A stretch of DNA of 18,656 bases from an uncultured Saprospiraceae bacterium (GTDB taxonomy: Bacteria; Bacteroidota; Bacteroidia; Chitinophagales; Saprospiraceae). The notes beneath the pieces were generated by a model. It did no database searches and was not told where the DNA came from. It worked only from the letters and a program-made list of their open reading frames with translations. Position 1 is the stretch's first letter; each line of letters opens with the position of its first letter. Shown here one piece after another: positions 16,477 through 18,656 of the stretch. The stretch covers positions 1-18,656 of the forward strand of contig CALGLS010000424.1 of assembly GCA_937959375.1 (NCBI GenBank). Direction: 5' to 3'. The translations under genes and the position numbers were made by a program.

Positions 16477-18449
16477 GTAGAAACTGCCTTAAGCGCACTA
16501 GTAGCGACCTCGCCATTTTCATAATATACCTTTACAGAATACTGATAATTCTGATCTTGACTTACTTTGGTATCTAGGTAGCTGTTGCCAGTGATCATAG
16601 GACTAGCAGGACTTGGTTTTTTGAAGCCATTGCTGCGCATAACGATTGCTCCTTTGATGTTTTTAGTGTTGGTCGGTTTCCAAGAGAGTTTTACGCCCTT
16701 TGATTTTTTATCGTATTTCAATTCGAAGCTACTTAATTCAGCATTTTTGGCAACAGCCCAAGGTTTGGCGGCATATATTTCTGAAAACTCAGAGGCATTG
16801 CCGGTTTGATCGAAGGCTTGTAAGCGGTAGTAATATTGTTGACCAGTGGTCAGTTTTTTATCGGTGTAGTTGGTGGCAGTAGCATTGAGCTCGCCTCCTA
16901 CCTTTTTCCAAGCACCGTCTTTTTCTAGACTTCTGAAAAGTTGATAGAATTTTAAATCTTCGTCTGTTCCGGGCAACCAAGTTAGTTGGACGGAGGTTTC
17001 GCTGACTTTAATGTCTTTGATGAATGGTGGAATAGGAGGGATGACGTCTGGCATAATGGCACCTACTCGTTCGGATTCTTTACTGATGTTGAGACTCGTA
17101 TCTACTGCAACGACGGTATAGAAGAATTCGTTTTTGTAGCGCTTGTTTAAGTTGTCAGTAAAGGAAGTTCCTTTGATTTCATCTGGGGTGATTTGTGCAG
17201 CAGGTTTATCGGGTTGACTAGCGATGGTTCTGAATACGCGGTAACCTAAAAGGTCGGACTCTTTATTGGCTTTCCAAGAGATGGTGATTTTTCCTGACTT
17301 TGCTTCTGCTTTTATTCCTTGTGGAATTTCTGGACCTTGTAAGTCATTCATTTCTACACCATAAGCGTAGGATTCGGAGGTGCTACCATTAGCAGCCACG
17401 GTTACGACTTTTACAAAATAGGAACCAGGTGCTTTCGTTTCGTAAACGAATCCTTCGTTGGATGGGCTATTAATTAAACCACTTACTTTTTTGAAGGGTT
17501 GATCTACGCTACGACCAACATGAATTTCATATCCTTTTACATTAGCACTGGTAGAGTTGGCCCAAAGTACACGAAATTTTTGTTCGTTTACCCGAATGAT
17601 TTCTACAGAGGTAGCTGGCGCTGGGGCCTCTGTGTCAGGCATGGTGATTTTTTTTGTAACAGGTTTTCCTTCGCGTCCAAAAAAATCAATCGGACGTATT
17701 TCGAAGGTGTAGGTGCGACCTGCTTTTTGGTCACCGTATTGGAAAAACTGTTTGGAGTAATTTCCCTTTTTACCAGACGATAAAATTGGTGTGTCGTTTA
17801 GTTTTTTGAAGGCGCCACCTGCTTCACTTCGGTAAAGGTTGCAGGCGAAATAGCGAGCTGATTCTGGTAGCCATACAAAACGAAGTAGCGTATCGCTTTC
17901 TGCTTCTGTGCTGATGACGAAATCTTTTACGCCAGTTATTGATTGATGTGCTTTCACTTTAATCGCTTCTGATATTCCGATTTGTTCTTCTTTGTTTCCT
18001 TTTTGTACCATTACTTTATAGCGGTATTTTTTACCGGCAGTTACGGTTTTATCTTCGTAAAAAACACCTAGGAAATCGGCGAAAGCTTCTTCTGTTACCA
18101 GCTTTTTACTAATGATTAATTTCATGAAGCCATCTAATTCTTCTGGTTTCTTTTTAGGTAATTCTGTTTCCAAAAAAGAAGTGAGCTCATCTTTTTCAAT
18201 AGCAGGCATGTCGACTTGATCTTTCATGCCAATTGGTGTACTTGTTAATGTTTGCCACTTTCCGTTTCCTTCTTGTCGGTAAACCATCACATCTTCACTG
18301 GTGTAAATCGTTTGGTTGATCCATTTAATTTTTACGGAAGTAGCATCAGTGTTGGTCACCATAACTCGCCCATCTTTTTGAGCATTTAAAGAACTACTGC
18401 TTAGAATGAACAGCGTTAAAATAGCGATGATTGAAAATAAATATTTCAT
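16470..18449 (-). CDS. Exported multi-domain fibronectin type III protein
   Basis: This 659-residue protein has a signal peptide (about residues 1-24, MKYLFSIIAILTLF to LNAQ). About six fibronectin type III-like domains follow, near 28-166, 172-270, 276-365, 374-466, 473-562 and 570-657, each with strand patterns such as V.L.W and Y.Y.V.A.D. Domain 1 is interrupted at about residues 72-132 by a charged helical insertion (for example KKKPEELDGFMK). There is no T9SS sorting domain, membrane anchor or catalytic motif, so it is probably periplasmic or surface-associated and binds protein or glycan. It is on the same strand as the S74-adhesin pair but separated from it by almost 700 bp of repeats, so co-transcription is doubtful. 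The start at 18449 is well placed for the signal peptide. Specific function is unknown. Confidence 0.88.
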   Translation of the reverse strand: MKYLFSIIAILTLFILSSSSLNAQKDGRVMVTNTDATSVKIKWINQTIYTSEDVMVYRQEGNGKWQTLTSTPIGMKDQVDMPAIEKDELTSFLETELPKKKPEELDGFMKLIISKKLVTEEAFADFLGVFYEDKTVTAGKKYRYKVMVQKGNKEEQIGISEAIKVKAHQSITGVKDFVISTEAESDTLLRFVWLPESARYFACNLYRSEAGGAFKKLNDTPILSSGKKGNYSKQFFQYGDQKAGRTYTFEIRPIDFFGREGKPVTKKITMPDTEAPAPATSVEIIRVNEQKFRVLWANSTSANVKGYEIHVGRSVDQPFKKVSGLINSPSNEGFVYETKAPGSYFVKVVTVAANGSTSESYAYGVEMNDLQGPEIPQGIKAEAKSGKITISWKANKESDLLGYRVFRTIASQPDKPAAQITPDEIKGTSFTDNLNKRYKNEFFYTVVAVDTSLNISKESERVGAIMPDVIPPIPPFIKDIKVSETSVQLTWLPGTDEDLKFYQLFRSLEKDGAWKKVGGELNATATNYTDKKLTTGQQYYYRLQAFDQTGNASEFSEIYAAKPWAVAKNAELSSFELKYDKKSKGVKLSWKPTNTKNIKGAIVMRSNGFKKPSPASPMITGNSYLDTKVSQDQNYQYSVKVYYENGEVATSALKAVSTE

Positions 18450-18656
18450 GATAAATTATTATTTAAAATAAAGGATAATTATGCATACGAAAGTTTTCTG
18501 CTAAGAGCATGTTTAAAATTTAGTTTCCTATGAAAATCAAGAGTTTATGGTTCTCGCTAACAATTTTTTAATGAGTTTAGCGAGCTAACTGAATTCTAAA
18601 ATTGGACGCGAGGTTCATAAAACATTGACTTGCAATTAAATGGAAATTTAAACATA
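18450..18656. other. Upstream region of FN3 gene with 8-bp inverted repeat
   Basis: No gene is seen. CTCGCTAA (18553-18560) and TTAGCGAG (18577-18584) form a perfect 8-bp inverted repeat with a 16-base spacer, about 105-135 bp upstream of the start codon of the minus-strand gene. No T-run follows, so a protein-binding site is as likely as a terminator. I found no clear TAnnTTTG promoter on the minus strand. Confidence 0.35.

Overview
The window looks like a chromosomal segment of a Bacteroidota bacterium, probably of the Saprospiraceae/Lewinella kind. The grounds are a moderately low GC content, a type IX secretion (T9SS) C-terminal sorting domain on a giant SprB-repeat adhesin, signal peptides ending in Ala-Gln, TPR-type sensor kinases paired with a LuxR-type regulator, and almost no Shine-Dalgarno sequences. 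The genus assignment is inference from protein style, not from a marker gene.

Layout. Positions 1-1262 are repeat-rich and hold an imperfect tandem duplication. Each copy carries a ~215-bp MITE-like element with 31-bp imperfect terminal inverted repeats and an internal hairpin. The duplication also copied the 3' end of a small membrane-protein gene, leaving a fragment at 650-783 beside the intact gene at 1132-1503 (minus strand). Positions 1779-7401 form a signalling island: a TPR sensor histidine kinase (+), a NarL/FixJ-type response regulator (+), and a second, clearly paralogous TPR histidine kinase (-) that converges on the regulator with only 7 bp between the stops. Positions 7799-15776 form a minus-strand surface-protein pair with a 49-bp gap: an S74 (tail-fibre chaperone) protein, then a 2202-residue adhesin with about 19 SprB-type repeats, a PKD-like domain and a T9SS sorting domain. 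Positions 16470-18449 (minus strand) encode an exported protein of about six fibronectin type III domains.

How it fits together. The three exported proteins are probably cell-surface or extracellular, and the two kinases with the regulator probably form one sensory module. Nothing in the sequence links the regulator to the surface genes. The intergenic DNA is unusually structured. It has a recurring core, GCGNTAGAAGGC, seen six times; a 177-bp direct repeat containing an inverted repeat; and hexamer-like arrays (GGAATT/GGAATG) that abut or enter the stop codons of two surface-protein genes. No tRNA, rRNA, CRISPR array, transposase or replication origin was seen.
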